A stretch of DNA of 64,000 nucleotides. Source: Areca catechu (Eukaryota; Streptophyta; Magnoliopsida; Arecales; Arecaceae). Both the position numbers and the translations under genes were made by a program. The stretch spans positions 12,528,471 through 12,592,470 of the forward strand of contig CM038050.1 of the NCBI GenBank assembly GCA_021397845.1. Direction: 5' to 3'. This document shows, one piece after another, positions 10,893 through 22,375 of the stretch. The notes below the pieces were generated by a model. That model saw nothing but the letters and a program-made list of their open reading frames with translations. It made no database searches and was not told the DNA's origin. Numbering within the stretch: the first letter of the stretch is position 1; each line of letters opens with the position of its first letter.

Positions 10893-11970
10893 TTTGCCAG
10901 ACTTGGAGTCGAACGGATGAGCTCCTGCAATGATGAAGAGCAAAGTTGCACCGAAGAGTAACTTTAATTATTAGGGAGAGATTCTTATATCCTTCATGAG
11001 GTGGAAGAGCCATTCGTTCGGCATGCTAGGAGGCGAGCCACGAATGGTTGGAGCTACAGAGCTTTCCATGGACATCTTTAGATGAGAGTCAGGCGGTAGA
11101 TGCGGGGCTCAGTGAAGAGCTTGACTTCAGCTCGACTGAATCAAGGGGCATGACTTCAGCTCGGCTTTATTTGACCTCAGCTCGGTTGAACTGAGGAGCT
11201 TGACTTCACTTGATTTTAGCTCAGCTGAACTGAGGAGCCTGACTTCAGCTTGGCTTCATTTGAGTTCAGCTCAGCTGAACTGAGGAGCTTGACCTCGGCT
11301 CTTAACTTTGCCGGACTTGGAGTCGGACGGGCATGTTCTTGTGTTGGTGAAGAACAAAGTTACACCAAAGAGGAACTTTAATTATTGAGGAGGGATTCTT
11401 ACCTCCTCCTTGAGATGGCAGAGCCGCTGGTTCGCCATGCTAGGAGGCGAGCCATAAACGGTTGGGCCTCCGGAGTCTCCCATGGACATCTCCGGACTAT
11501 GAGTACAGCAAATGCCAAACTGTGAGTTTCTCGGTAGATGGCGGGATTTCTTTGAGTCTCCACAGATATCTCCGGACTGTGAGTAAGGCAAGAGCTGAAC
11601 TAAGAGTCAAGCAATAGATGCAGGGCTCAGTGGGGAGCTTGATTTCAGCTCTTAACTTCGTCGGGCTTGGAGTCGGACGGGCGAGTTCCTGTATTTTTGG
11701 AGAACAAGGTTGCACCAAAGAGAAATCTTAATTATTGAGAAGGGACCCTTACATCCTTCATGAGATGGCAGAGTCGCTGGTTCGCCGAGCCATAAACGGT
11801 TGGGACCTCCGGAGCCTCCCACGGTCATCTCCGGACTGTGAGTACAGCAAATGCCAAACTATGAGTTTCTAGGTAGATGGCGGGACTTCTTGGAGTCTCC
11901 ACAGACATCTCCGGACTGTGAGTAAGGCAAGAGCTGAACTGAGAGTCAAGAGGTAGATGCGGGGCTCAGT
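10893..11970. repeat. Three ~350-415-bp direct repeats
   Basis: Each copy begins with GACTTGGAGTCG(A/G)ACGG (about 10899, 11314, 11666). It continues through GAAGAACAAAGTTGCACC, TTTAATTATTG and a GGCAGAGCCGCTGGTTCGCC block. Between the first and second copy lies a shorter array of AGCTTGACTTCAGCTCGGC words (about 11105-11300). Non-coding interior of the 10-kb element. Confidence 0.75.
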
Positions 11971-12227
11971 TCTTTGGTGCCGGGGCTTCCGATCTTTGGT
12001 GCCGGGGTGTCCGGGCTTTTGTTAAGAATTCTTGTGGGCAGTGACTGGCTCTGGCAGGTCGTAGTGCCTGCCCTTGATGGTGGCACAGGAGCCTTTCCTA
12101 CATAACTGTTGAGCTCCAGTCACACGAACAGATAAAAAATATATTTCTTCCTTGAGCAAGCCGGGATCAAATTCGCCGGCCGCCCTCTCAGGAGAGAATG
12201 GGACTCCTCTACTCAGAAGAATAGAAC

Positions 12228-12920
12228 TTGGTTGCATGGAGGAGCAAGGCTCCATTGCGTGGGAGGAGGTGGAATCCTTGTTGCATGGGAGGAAACTTCG
12301 TTGCATGGGAGTGTAAGGCTCCTATTGCACGGGAGAGTTGGAGCTCCATTGCATGAGGGAGTTGGAGCTCCATTGCATGAGGGAGATGACCCCATTGGAT
12401 GGGGGAAGGCTCCGTTGGATGGGAGCAAGCCCCGTTGGAAGGGAGCAAGCTCCGTTGCATGGGATCAAAAGGCTCCTGGTACATGGGAGCATGAGGAAAA
12501 TGGCTCCGCTGGATGGGAGGGAGGCTCCATTGAATGGGAGCAAGTCCCATTGGATGGGATCAAGCTCTGTTGCATGGGAGCATACTCCATTGCATGGGAG
12601 GAAACTCTGTTGCATGGGAGTGTAAGGCTCCTATTTCATAGGAGAGTTGGAGCTCCATTGCATGAGGGAGTTGGAGCTCTGTTGCATGAGGGAGATGACC
12701 CCGTTAGGTGGGGGAAGGCTCTGTAGGATGGGAGCAAGCCCCGTTGGATGGGAGTAAGCTCCGTTGCATGGGAGCAAAAGGCTCTTGGTACATGGGAGCA
12801 TGAGGAAAATGGCTCCGCTGGATGGGGGGAGGCTCTGCTGGATGAGAGCAAGCCCCGTTGGATGGGAGCAAGCTCCGTTGCATGGGAGCATACTCCATTG
12901 CATGGAGGAGATGAGGCTCC
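12228..12920. repeat. ~28-30-bp tandem array (GTTGCATGGGAGCAAGGCTCC type)
   Basis: Imperfect tandem units built around TTGCATGGGAG and GGCTCC, organised into a higher-order repeat of roughly 310 bp. Open frames in several phases on both strands (about 60-165 codons) arise from the repetition. The same unit family returns at 14280-15250, across the 57-bp array. Confidence 0.8.
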
Positions 12921-12929
12921 CGGCTTGAT

Positions 12930-14120
12930 GGCCTGAGAGTTGGGTCCGAAGACTTGTTGACCGGAGAGCTGGGCCCTGGGTCTTGGTCGCCTGAGAGCTG
13001 GGCTCAGGTCTTGATGTCTTGGAGCTAGGCTCGAAGACTTGTTGTCCGGAGAGCTGGACCCCAGGTCTTTGTTGCCTGAGAGCTGGGCTTAGGTCTTGGT
13101 GTCCTGGAGCTAGGCTCGAGGCTTTAGTGCTGGAGAGCTGGGCCCCGGGCTTGAATGCCTTAGAGCTGAGCTCAGGTCTTGGATGCCTTAGAGCTAGGTT
13201 CGAGGCTTTGGTGTTGGAGAGCTGGGCCCCGGGCTTGAATGCCTGAGAGCTGGGCTCAAGTCTTTGTGTCTTGGAGCTAGGCTCGAAGACTTGTCTTCCA
13301 GAGAGCTAGGCCCCGGGTCTTGAATGCCTGGGAGCTGGGCTCAGGTTTTGGATTCCTTGGAGCTAGGCTCGAGGCTTTGGTGCCAGAGAGCTGGGCCCTG
13401 GGCTTGAATGCCTGAGAGCTGGGCTAAGGTCTTGGTGTCTTGGAGCTAGGCTCGAAGACTTGTCTTCCGGAGAGCTGGGCCCTAGGTCTTGGTCACTTGA
13501 GAGCTGGGCTCAGGAGTTGGTGTCTTGGAGTTGGGCTTGAAGACTTGCTAGCCGGAGAGCTAGGCCCCGGTCCAGGTTGGCCTGAGATCTGGGCTCAGGA
13601 ATTGGTGTCTTAGAGTTGGGCTCAAAGACTTGCTGGCCGGAGAGCTGGGCTCCGGGTCTTGGTCGCTTGAGAGCTGGGCTCAGGTCTTATTGGCCGGAGA
13701 GCTGGGCTCCGGGTCTTGGTCACCTAAGAGCTGGGCTCAGGTCTTGTTGGCCAGAGAGCTGGGCTCCGGGTCTTGGTCGCCTGAGAGCTGGGCTCAGGTC
13801 TTGTTGGCCGGAGAGCTGGGCTCCGGGTCTTGGTCGCTTGAGAGCTGGGCTCAGGTCTTGTTGGCCGGAGAGCTGGGCTCTGGGTCTTGGTCGCTTGAGA
13901 ACTGGGCTTAGGTCTTGTTGGTCGGAGAGCTGGGCTCCGGGTCTTGGTCGCTTGAGAACTGAGCTCAGGTCTTGTTGGCCGGAGAGCTGGGCTTCGGGTC
14001 TTGGTCGCCTGAGAGCTGGGCTCAGGTCTTGTTGGCCAGAGAGCTGGGCTCCGGGTCTTGGTCGCTTGAGAGCTGGGCTCAGGTCCTGGTGTCCTGGAGC
14101 TGGGCTCGAAGACTTGCGGG
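12930..14120. repeat. 57-bp tandem array (GAGAGCTGGGCTC type)
   Basis: Head-to-tail units containing GAGAGCTGGGCTCCGGGTC and GAGAGCTGGGCTCAGGTC. At 13690-14090 the period is exactly 57 bp (13690, 13747, 13804, 13861, 13918, 13975, 14032). The left part, 12930-13690, is more diverged. Because 57 is divisible by three, frames on both strands stay open for 140-170 codons and spell 19-residue repeats. I do not regard these as genes. Confidence 0.85.
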
Positions 14121-14279
14121 GGCTTTTCCTGTAGAACTGAAACACAGTTTTTCATGGTGTAAATGTAGCAGAGAAAGAGTTACCTGTTGAGCCCCGATTA
14201 TATGAGTAAATAAAGATATATTTCTTCCTTGGGTAGGCTAGAATTAGGTTTGCCGATCATCATCTTGGGAGAGAATGAG

Positions 14280-15250
14280 ACTCTGCTCATTGCGCGGAAG
14301 CATGAGGCTTCGTTGCATGAGGGAGATGACTCCGTTGCATGAAAGGAATGAGGCTCCTGTCGTATGAGGGAGATGGAATCCTGCTACGTGGGAGAAATGA
14401 GACTCCCGTTGAATGGGAGGAAGCTCTGTTGCATGGGAGCAAAGAGGCTTCCGTTGGATGGGGGGAAGCCCCGTTGCATGGGAGCATACTCTGTTACATG
14501 GGAGGAGGTGACCTCGTTGCATGGGAGAATAAAGCTCCTGTTGCATGAGGAAAATGGCTCCGTTGGATGGGGGAAGCCCTGTTGCATGGGAGCATACTCC
14601 GTTACATAGGAGGAGGTGACCTTGTTGCATGGGAGCATAAGGCTCCTCATTGCGTGGGAGGAATGGAATCCTATTGCTCGGGAGAGATGAGATCTTGCTG
14701 CATGGGTGGAGATGAGATTCCCATTGCATGGGAGGAAGCTCCGTTGCATAGAAGCAAAGAGGCTCCTGTTGCATGGGAGCATACTCCGTTGCATGGAGAA
14801 GATGAGACCCCCTGTAGCATGGGAGAGAGCGAGACCTCTGTTGCATGGGAGCATAAGGCTCCTCGTTGCATGGGAGGAATGGAATCCTATTGCTCAGGAG
14901 AGATAAGATCTTGCTGCATGGGAGGAGATGAGACTCCCGTTGCATGGAAGGAAGCTCCGTTGCATGGGAGCATACTCTGTTGCATGGAGAAGATGAGACC
15001 CCCTGTAGCATAGGAGAGAGCGAGACCTCTGTTGCATGGGAGCATAAGGCTCCTCGTTGCGTGGGAGGAATGGAATCTTATTGCTCGGAAGAGATGAGAT
15101 CTTGCTGCATGGGAGGAGATGAGACTCCCATTTAATGGGAGCATACTCCGTTGCATGGAGAAGATGAGACCCCCTGTAGCATGGGAGAGAGCAAGACCTC
15201 TGTTGCATGGGAGGAAACTCCGTTGCACGGGAGCATTGGAAACCATGTTG
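14280..15250. repeat. Second block of the GTTGCATGGGAG array
   Basis: Same unit family as 12228-12920, with higher-order repeats of about 190-220 bp marked by GAGAGCGAGACCTCTGTTGC (14824, 15026, 15187 or nearby). The longest frame is 255 codons on the minus strand, which is the sense strand of the element. It is rich in Ser, Pro, His and Cys and matches no retrotransposon protein I know. Confidence 0.8.
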
Positions 15251-15594
15251 CATGGATTTCTTTCTTCTTCACGATGGCCAGACCCTTCCTCCCTCTCTTC
15301 TTTTTCTCTTCTTCTCTCTTTTCTTCTCTTTTTTTTTTTTAAGTGGGGCTCCTGGAAGGTGGCATCGCCGGGAGGTGTCTCCATCTTCGGCTTGCTGCCT
15401 GCTGCATGCTGCCCTGTCTAGGATGGCGATGCACCTTTACAGCTCAAGGTTTTTTGGTCGAGGCCGCTCCTTGGAGCCTCGAGAGAGAGGGAGAAGTTCT
15501 CGTGCCCCCATCCCCGTGCCCTCAGTCTGCCCCCTGGGGACTAAGGATAAAGGTGGAAACCATCGTCCCTCCTTGTTGAGGAGCATGGATCTGC
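15251..15594 (-). other. Leader of the 10-kb element, no gene seen
   Basis: The stretch between the tandem arrays and the PBS, that is, the transcribed leader when read on the minus strand. It contains a pyrimidine-rich run (CTTCTTTTTCTCTT type, 15290-15342) and no recognisable coding sequence. Confidence 0.5.
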
Positions 15595-15614
15595 CCCCCT
15601 ACCTGGCGTGCCAA
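15595..15614 (-). other. Primer binding site of the 10-kb element
   Basis: On the minus strand TGGCACGCCAGGTAGGGG follows the inner end of the right LTR after two bases. The form resembles PBS sequences of plant Gypsy elements of the Tat type. The priming tRNA was not identified. Confidence 0.65.
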
Positions 15615-15615
15615 C

Positions 15616-17797
15616 TATTACCGCCTAGATTGCCGTGGCCTATAGCTTCTTACATGGCTCAGGTGAGTGGACTCCCCACCAGCATCACCGGGCTCGTCGG
15701 TCAGAGACAATCAAGGAGAACATACCCTCCGTCACGGGGCTCGGAGGAGTCGCCGTGCTCGGAGGGGTCGTTGTAGGGATGAAGGGGCTTGAAGCTGTGC
15801 TGTGGTCCTCCTATGGGCCTCTCTGGTGGGGAGAAATCTTCTCTGTATCATCCCTCCATCGAGCGGACCTGCAAAACAAGGGAGACCTGGGTCGGGGATT
15901 CCGGCAAAGATACTCCGACGATCAAGTCAGTGGGACGATCGAAGGAAATAAAAGACCTCTGAGGCGGAGAGCTTGGAAGACTCTCTGCTGCCAGAGGGTG
16001 ATAGAAAATGGACGATAATGTAAAAATGAAGAGAGTGTTATTTCTCTTACCTCCCTTTACATCTTTATGCCGGTCTTTATGTAGATGAATGGCTCCTGCC
16101 GTTCGGGGGAGGCGTGCTGGTCTTGACGTAGACCTCACAGGCTAGGATAGCCTGTGAGGATGTGATGGGCCGATGAACCTTCCTCTTGTGGGTGGTTCAG
16201 GGAATTGGTGCAGGGGTACAGTACCTTGAGTAGGACACTATTACCTGGTTAACGTAAACAGCGACTTGGGAAGCTTGAATGCGAACCTTCTTTGCAGGCG
16301 GCCTGTCAGATGGCGTGCCATAGGACCCACGTGGATGGAGATCTTTGGAAAGAGTGCCAGGCCCACGTGGATGAGACAGAACCGTGCGATGCTCTCAGTG
16401 GCCGAGCTGGGCTGAGACACCGAAGTGCCGAGGTGGCTGTGACGCTACTACAGGTCACCATGCGGGCACGCGGACCGAGAGAAGGCCCGTAGAGGCTTTC
16501 CATACATGTTGGTCAAGGCGAGGTGCATGGCTCCAAGCACGTGGGTGCGAACCCACGCGTGAATGGACATGCTGGACCATAGAGGCGCATTGCTCCCAAG
16601 CGGGCGGATCGGTGCGGGCAGAGCTGGGGCTGCCGCAGGTGCGCCAAGCTGGATGCGGGCATGCCGAGCTGGACTCGGGCATGCCACGCGGGCGCGCCGC
16701 TGCCTCCCAACGGGGGAGGCCGTGCGGGGCGGCGTCGAACTGAGGCGGGCGGAGCAGCCTCCCAACGGGCGAGGCCGTGCGGGGCGGCGCCGAACAGAGG
16801 CAGGCGGAGACCTACTGCCTCCCAATGGGCGAGGCCGTGCGGGTCGCAGGATCACTAGACTGGCGCAGGTGCGCTGAACGGTGCTGGACCGGGGTTGGAG
16901 TCAGACTCTGCTCGGGCGGAGTCGATCGGACGAGTTGGGAACGCCGTGGATGTTCCTTCGGGTAGACCCGGGCACGGAGTCAAGATGCTGAAGGCAAGGT
17001 GCGGGGCTTCGGGCTGAACCGGACTCGCACGGGCTGGAGGCAACCCGTGTCACGTCCCTGCGAACATGGGCGGATCAAAGGGCTTCGTCTCGGAGCCGGA
17101 GCCAGGCCCAGGCGGGAGGAACCGAACTGAGCGAAGGGGGAGCACGCCACTCGCGCCGGGCATGGCCGAACCTATCACGGGATCGGCCAAGGAGCGGTTG
17201 TGTCGGGTTGGAGCTGGGTGCACCGCGTGCGGAAGCACTGGGTCGCGCCGTCGGAGCCGGAGCGGGGCCCTGCCGCCCTGGATGCGGGAGCACCGAGCTG
17301 GTGCGGGGGCTTGCCTTATGGAGCGGAGGCGAGGTCGATGGGCGCAGGGTCACGCCCATCCGCTTGGGCCTGGCACGGGCTGACCTGGGCGCGGTCTTGC
17401 GGTGGACGTGACCTCGACGCCAAACCTAGGCTGGATCAAGCGAAGCCGGGGCTGATGCATGGGTTTGCCATGCTGGACGACGGGCTGGCTGGTCATGCAT
17501 GGGAGAGCTCCTGTGGGCTTGCATGGGCATGCATCGACGTGCCTTGCTAGGGCGAGCGGAGCTAGGGAGCTTCTTGGGCTGAAGCGGGCTACCTTGCATG
17601 CCTGGCCGAGCCCCATGTATGCCTGAAGCGGGCTGGCCGAGCTGCCGACCTGGTCGAGTTGCTAGCCCGGCCGAGCTGGGCTCCAGGCACGGTCGACTCG
17701 GGCAAACCGAGGTGCCAACCTGACGCCATAGGGGCTAGTCTCTTTAAGTGGGCCCACCGTTGTGTCGGGACCGAATGGGTTGGTCACTACTGTAACA
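15616..17797 (-). repeat. 5' LTR of the 10-kb element
   Basis: A 2182-bp copy of the LTR at 7837-10050. It starts TATTACCGCC on the plus strand (the partner has TGTTGCCGC) and ends CTGTAACA. The two LTRs differ mainly by scattered transitions and a few small indels, including one fewer GGCGAGGCC unit arrangement around 16700. This indicates an insertion that is neither fresh nor very old. Confidence 0.85.
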
Positions 17798-17803
17798 TAT
17801 ATA

Positions 17804-18644
17804 ATCCAGATAAAATCCGAATGAAAACTAAATCATCACACTATAATGTTAAATTTTTTTTTTAAAAAATAATATCAAAGTCTTTATATCACTGCATCTC
17901 ATCATTCTTCATCTTCACATCCAAGTCCATGGTCGTTTTCACCCTACAAAAATTTAGCAACAATTATATTCATAGTCAATAAACTACTATTTTATTTTTA
18001 TTTAAAGAAATGAATTTAGCACTAACTAATAATAGAAGTCATTTTAAAATAATATATTTATTAGATAAAATATTACAAAAATCATCTTTCCTTTGTTGAT
18101 ATTGAAAAGCTGATATCCTCGGTGGCATAATTGAAATAACTACTACATACGCATTCTAAAAATTTTATTAAATTATTGTTGCATTTTTGTTCAAGTTGTT
18201 GCTTTATTTGCTATTAAAAAAGTTTCTTAATCTAAACTTTCTCAATCTCCATTTAATTATGCAAAGTTTCTAAATTCTCTTCAAATTCTGCTATCTTTTA
18301 TTGATCTACAAATCGAGAGCTTGAAGCACCTTTAGAGTAACTCTTCTATCTCAGTCCCTTGCTGAGAAAATATCATGATCTAGTACCTAAAACCTCAACT
18401 AGTATCTCATCTCGACTCATTTGAGTACCATATGTTACGCCTATTGGTTAACAATAATGCAATCACAATCCTATGTTTTAACATAATCTAAAATAAATAT
18501 ATTATTAATAAGTTAAAACTATTATGTTCTAAAAAACATAAATGAACAAACTATATACTTATATATAGAATCAAATATCTTATTAATCTAAGAATCAATC
18601 TAAGAATCAAAGATATTATTAATCTAAGAATCAATCACATTAAT
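17804..18644. other. Anonymous AT-rich DNA
   Basis: No gene, element boundary or clear repeat was recognised in this stretch. It contains a short internal duplication of AATCTAAGAATCAA-type words near 18580-18640. Confidence 0.5.
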
Positions 18645-18893
18645 AATATATTAATATACTTATATATATATATTTTAAATTAATGAGTATTATATAAAAT
18701 TAAATATATCACAAGTAAAATTGAATATTCGGATATAAATCAGATAATTGTCTATCTATATACATATTCATTTTTTTTTAATGTATGTATAGATACGGAT
18801 ATTAGCCAAATATTCAAATTTATATCTACATATAGATATATTCAAATATGAAATCAGATTTGATCGGATATTATTTATATTATTTTCATCCTT
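18645..18893. mobile_element. Truncated copy of the hAT-type MITE
   Basis: This stretch parallels 1140-1385: AGTATTATATAAAATTAAAT, then GAATATTCGGATATA, then GATAATTGTCTATC, and an end TTTTCATCCTTA matching the TIR TAGGGATGAAA inverted. The left half and left TIR were not found. Confidence 0.55.
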
Positions 18894-20834
18894 AGTTGTT
18901 AGTGTTGTTCGTGGTAAAGTAGGGATAAAAGGGATAAATTGGTCAGAAAGAGCAAAAAATAAGGCATTTATGATGTAACATTTTTTTAAAAAAAAGCTGG
19001 AGTACCCTTTCTAACCATGGAAAAAGTAATTAGTTACATGTGCTCAAATGATACGCTTAACAGAGGTGGAAAAAAAAGGAATTAAGAAACTTTTATTCCT
19101 TTTTAGCCACCTGTAGATACTAGGGTTGCAAAGACTTCTCCCCACATTCAATGGAGGCCTAATTTGACCGATTGAATTGGATCTCAATTCAGACCTATTT
19201 TTCTATTTAAGCTTAGATTTGCACCAGTCAAATGCGAACACCCGAGATGAAGATTAGCTATATTGATTGGTAATATACTGTATTGATACCAAAGTAATAT
19301 GCAATCTTGTATTATATCGATACTTTATTTATCTCATTGTTCTGCACTGTATCACATGTTGACATTATAATAGAATGGTACAGTATGGAATCCAATACCG
19401 AAACGATGAATCTTGATCGAGACCAAGATAGATCTAACCAAAGATGCTTACAAATAAACTGAAGTGTATACTTGTTAGATTTCTTCGATCCATATTTGTA
19501 TTTAGATCTATCATGAATATATTATTAGATGACTCTAGCGAGTCATACTTATTTGTTTCATATCATGTGATATGAATTAGAGTGAAATCAGATGGCCAAT
19601 GATGCATTTGCATGATCATTTTAAACCATCATAGCTTCCATGAAAATTAAATAAAGGTATTGATTAAGACTACTAATAATACAGGATCATTCAAGTCAAC
19701 TTGATGTTACTTCATCATTATATCAGAAATTTAAAAACTTACTCGGAATCACAGAAAATTTTGAAACCAAATATAGTTGATCTGCGCATTTTTCCGTAGA
19801 ATCAGGTTATTCAGAAATCAGGGTATCAAGATTAAGTTTACATTAATGATCATAGGTATGTATGAAGACACTCAATTCCAGTTTTAGGACAAAAATTTAG
19901 AGTTAACCAGCTCCAACATGTAGGCAACTACATCTCCAGCCGGTGGATAACATACACTGAGACCCGTACATCAAGAATTGCAAGGTTTGCTTAATTTCCG
20001 GATGGACCGCAAACTTATTGGTGCCGCCGCTCCTGTCATTACATTGTTGCAAGCTTACAATTCTATCTACTTCCGAAGTAAATGACATGGTCCTACAAAT
20101 TAAATTCTGCAAACACTTAAAACTGCATCTAACTGAGAGAGAGAGAGAGAGACGCATGATTGAGACATGCAAACATAGTTTGGTTAAAAATACTTCCAAC
20201 TTTTTTTTTTTTTTTTTGGGATCAAATGATAATGCTTGTGCAAGAGAAATGCAGTTTTATCATAAGAATCAACAGATGAGATACCATAGCAGAGCACAAA
20301 CATTTATTCACAAGCATGTTTATTGAAGTTTAAAAAAATATATTACAAATTAAATATAAAAATATCATGTAAAATAAGACCAGCTAGCATGATGTCAACA
20401 GCTAAACATCATAAGAGCACTGATGGTATCTTCATAAGAGCACTGATGGTATCTTCGGATCTTCTTGAAACAAAAAGATAAAAAAGTGTGAATACATCCA
20501 AAATCAAGGATTTAGGTAACGGTGAAATATTTATGAAATATTGAGATGAGATATCATCTCATATATTGGGATAAGAGCATTCTACCATCCTCGTTGGGAT
20601 GTCTTGAAATATTTTTTATTCCAAATATTTGAACTAGATTGGATGGCTATGCATCCTGTGTTACAAAAAGAAATTAGGACTGTCGTGCGTGTCATGCGGA
20701 GTGTAAAACCTTGGTCAACAGTATATATTCAAATAAAAAGAGGTTGAAGAGTAAACATCTGGAGATTTGTGTTGATTTTGTATCTTCATGAAACAAAAGG
20801 CAAAAAAAAAAAAAAAAAAAAAAAGCCTAGGACT
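18894..20834. other. Anonymous intergenic DNA with minor repeats
   Basis: No supported gene. Minor features are a TATTGATACCAAAG/GATACTTTA palindromic stretch near 19260-19400, a GA microsatellite at 20133-20150, a poly-T run near 20200, a tandem duplication of CATAAGAGCACTGATGGTAT at 20409-20455, and a poly(A) run at about 20801-20824. A minus-strand frame at 19903-20199 has protein-like stretches but no family I recognise. Confidence 0.45.
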
Positions 20835-21085
20835 CAGAGCTGGGTCATCTTGCTGGGATGGAACTGATGGGGCTAGGATGATCCTCTTCAGCATTGATCA
20901 TGTTATTGGCATGCCACATTGAGAATCCCTCAGGATCCATGGATGCATACATTGCTCCACAGCTTCAGGAATGGTTAGCCATCTCCGATGGCATGTGCTT
21001 TGTTCTGGCCATGAGCCCAGCTCCTCCTTGCATAGCAAACATTGCAGCTTTGCACGCGCCTTCTGGGCTGAACTCATCTAGATGA
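20835..21085 (-). other. Unrecognised protein-like fragment
   Basis: On the minus strand this stretch reads as a compositionally normal peptide. It begins LDEFSPEGACKAAMF, has one in-frame TGA in the middle (after ANHS), and continues with a DPEGFSMWHANN segment. The plus strand is also open for 63 codons (20894-21085). No domain was recognised. It may be an exon fragment captured or left behind by transposition, since a Mutator-like element begins 18 bp to the right. Both strand and coding status are uncertain. Confidence 0.3.
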
Positions 21086-21102
21086 CTTTTGTTTTTGAAG
21101 TA

Positions 21103-22054
21103 GGAAAAGTTTTTATGCACGTCGTGCGGTATAGGAAATCCAGCGTGGCCCGCACCATGCTATTTTATTGGTCCAAATATATTCACTGTAGCATGACAGG
21201 ATGGGAGCTGAGTGTAACTAGCATTAATTATCATTCAGCTTTTATTTGAAATTTTTATTCAGACCAAAATACCCTTCCCTCCAGTCCCTTGAACTAGGAT
21301 GTCGTAGGTTTTGAACTAGGGTGTTGTAACTTTTGAACTAGGATGTCGTAATACTGTTTCAGGTTTTAATTTATATTTTCTGCATTTTTGAACTAGGGTA
21401 TCGTAGGTTTTGAATTAGGATGTCGTAAGTTTTGAACTAGGATGTCATAATACTGTTTCAAGTCATTTTTGAACTAGGGTGTCGTAGGTTTTGAACTAGG
21501 GTGTCGTAGGTTTTGAACTAGGATGTTGTAATACTGTTTCAGGTCATTTTGAACTAAGATGTCTAGGGTGTCATAGGTTTTGAACTAAGGTATCGTAAGT
21601 TTTAAACAATGGTGTCGTAATACTGTTTCAAGTCATTTTTGAACTAGGATGTCGTAGGTTTTGAACTAGGGTGTCGTAATACTGTTTCAGGTCATTTTTA
21701 AACTAAGGTGTCGTAGGTTTTGAACTAGGATATCGTAGGTTTTGAACTAGGATGTCATAATACTGTTCCAGGTCATTTTTGAACCAGGGTATCGTAGGTT
21801 TTGAACTAGGATATCGTAATACAGTTTCAGATCATTTTTTGAATTAGTGTGTCGTAGATTTTGAACTAGGATGTCGTAAGTTTTGAACTAGGATGTCGTA
21901 GGGATATTTTGGTCTGGACAAAAATTTTAATTAATGCTAGTTATCTCAGCTCCTGTTCCATCATGCTATAGTGAATATATTTGGATCAATAGGAGCGTGC
22001 AGTGCAAGCCACGCAGGATTTGCTGCACCACATGCGGTGCACAAAGAATTACTC
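21103..22054. mobile_element. Non-autonomous Mutator-like element (9-bp TSD)
   Basis: Long terminal inverted repeats of about 190 bp. The left arm (from 21103, with ATGCACGTCGTGCGG and CCAAATATATTCACT) pairs with the right arm (to 22054), including ATATTCACT(A/G)TAGCATGA and AACTAGCATTAATTA. A perfect 9-bp duplication TTTGAAGTA flanks it (21094-21102 and 22055-22063). Long TIRs with a 9-bp TSD define MULEs. There is no transposase; the interior is a minisatellite. Confidence 0.88.
21290..21905. repeat. Minisatellite inside the MULE
   Basis: About two dozen imperfect copies of a 23-bp unit of the type TTTTGAACTAGGATGTCGTAGG. A shorter motif, AATACTGTTTCAGGTCATT, is inserted at intervals. The array fills nearly all the space between the TIRs. 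Confidence 0.85.
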
Positions 22055-22063
22055 TTTGAAGTA

Positions 22064-22265
22064 ATAGAATCCCAAAAATTCATGAGATGGAAGCACCAAC
22101 CAATTTGGAACTCAAATAATAAAAGGAACAATAGTTTATAGAATCCCTTCAAGAAAAAATAAGGTAGTCTGTAGAACCAAATAAAAGCCTTCTTTATGGT
22201 GAGAAAAAAAAGAAAAAAAGAAGGATGAATCAGCAAAGCCTTGTCACAAACTTCTGAGTGGAACA
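22064..22265. other. Spacer, nothing recognised
   Basis: A short stretch between the MULE target duplication and the Copia element. It contains a purine-rich run near 22200-22225. The last five bases, GAACA (22261-22265), are the Copia target duplication. Confidence 0.5.
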
Positions 22266-22300
22266 TGTTGAGCAAAAAACAACCACACGGTGATGCACTT

Positions 22301-22375
<75 letters not shown>

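Larger units (their letters stand above)
7837..17797 (-). mobile_element. Complete large non-autonomous LTR retrotransposon (LARD-like), no gag-pol
   Basis: Two 2.2-kb direct repeats (7837-10050 and 15616-17797) bound a 5.6-kb interior. TATATA lies on both outer sides (7831-7836, 17798-17803), consistent with a target duplication. The right copy keeps the terminal CA on its outer side, and the left copy keeps the terminal TG. The other two termini show single transitions. Read on the minus strand, the right LTR is followed two bases on by TGGCACGCCAGGTAGGGG, like a Gypsy primer binding site. The left LTR is preceded by a GTGGGGGCATC polypurine tract. These fix the orientation as minus. No gag, protease, RT, RNase H or integrase motif was seen; the interior is a series of tandem arrays. 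This matches the class of large retrotransposon derivatives moved by autonomous partners. Confidence 0.8.

Noticed and set aside
13616..14134. Plus-strand 172-codon frame with 19-residue repeats
   Set aside because: It is antisense to the retrotransposon and produced by an exact 57-bp period. Parallel open frames exist on the other strand.
14244..15384. Minus-strand frames up to 255 codons with repeated CNGxxSHAT-like segments
   Set aside because: They run through a tandem array and several phases are open at once, as expected for repeats lacking stop words. No gag or envelope-like feature was seen. Translation cannot be excluded, but nothing supports it.
20018..20326. Possible gene on either strand near 19900-20330
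   Set aside because: Both strands have frames of about 100 codons, one crossing a GA microsatellite and a poly-T run. Neither shows a recognisable domain or splice structure.
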